Below are positions 14,282 to 14,387 of a stretch of DNA of 14,387 nt, in pieces. Source of the DNA: Actinomycetes bacterium (GTDB lineage Bacteria; Actinomycetota; Actinomycetes; Propionibacteriales; Propionibacteriaceae); NCBI GenBank assembly GCA_023412435.1, contig JAEYNS010000301.1, forward strand, positions 1-14,387. The letters run 5' to 3'. The position numbers and the translations under genes are program-made. A model generated the notes under the pieces. The model did no database searches and had not been told where the DNA came from. It worked only from the letters and a program-made list of their open reading frames with translations. Numbering within the stretch: position 1 is the first letter of the stretch; each line of letters begins with the position of its first letter.

Positions 14282-14387
14282 TGGCTCACGCCCCAGCCCA
14301 CGGCCAGCTGCGCCGTCGCCGACGGGAGCGGCTCAGCGCCGCCGACGCGTCCAACGTCGTGCTCGATGCCGACGATCAGGTCAACGT
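14281..14387 (+). CDS. Partial wax ester synthase/diacylglycerol acyltransferase-like protein
   Basis: Only the first 35 codons are present; the gene runs off the right edge. After an Arg-rich start (five Arg at 11-15) it reads R-L-S-A-A-D-A-S-N-V-V-L-D (17-29). This resembles the L-S-x-x-D-A-S opening of the WS/DGAT family, enzymes that build triacylglycerol and wax esters from acyl-CoA in many actinomycetes. The catalytic H-H-x-x-x-D-G lies beyond the window and cannot be checked. The GTG start is inferred from the family-like N-terminus and the promoter spacing; no upstream ATG is in frame nearby. Confidence 0.5.
   Translation, partial: MAHAPAHGQLRRRRRERLSAADASNVVLDADDQVN

Noticed and set aside
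1..14387. CRISPR arrays, tRNA or rRNA genes, insertion sequences, phage or toxin-antitoxin genes
   Set aside because: No regularly spaced long repeats, no transposase or integrase motifs, no cloverleaf-like segments and no small toxin-like gene pairs were seen in reading both strands.

Overview
This window is high-GC chromosomal DNA from an actinomycete (Actinomycetota). The basis is the mtrA-mtrB-lpqB-comF-hpf gene set, the GC-rich third codon positions, GTG starts, tightly packed genes with 4-bp start/stop overlaps, and the start of a wax ester/diacylglycerol acyltransferase-like gene. A Propionibacteriales-type host is possible, but the window alone does not settle it. No tRNA, rRNA, insertion sequence, phage gene or CRISPR array is visible.

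Layout. Positions 101-1815 (+) encode the permease and ATPase of a polar amino-acid ABC importer; its binding protein is not in the window. Positions 1822-3655 (-) hold a YcaQ/AlkX-type winged-helix DNA glycosylase-like gene and, upstream of it, the long-form ribosome hibernation factor hpf. A 340-bp divergent region (3656-3995) separates hpf from amtB-glnK (3996-5693, +), the ammonium channel and its PII partner. Positions 5700-11087 (-) are the envelope and cell-cycle signalling cluster, in transcription order yqgE, mtrA, mtrB, lpqB, comF. Positions 11142-13354 (-) are a DHA2-type drug exporter with a translationally coupled MarR regulator. Positions 13437-14114 (-) encode a RibD-C/DHFR-like reductase, and a truncated acyltransferase-like gene starts at 14281 (+).

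How the genes work together. MtrA/MtrB is a response regulator and sensor kinase pair, and LpqB is its lipoprotein partner. In actinomycetes these are commonly followed by comF, hpf and secA. Here amtB-glnK sits in the opposite orientation between comF and hpf, and a YcaQ-like gene occupies the place after hpf. The most striking non-coding signal is in front of amtB: seven NNAAC half-sites in helical phase (3893-3972), matching the general form of actinobacterial GlnR boxes. Four of them read GTAACA, which also resembles MtrA-type boxes. A second notable element is an inverted repeat at 14182-14219, whose arms contain GTCACA cores. A third is a 20-bp MarR-like dyad in front of the exporter operon. 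Several clean GC-rich hairpins lie at gene ends.

I did not find a wholly novel multi-gene system. The genes are recognisable families, and the interest lies in the regulatory DNA and in the gene order.
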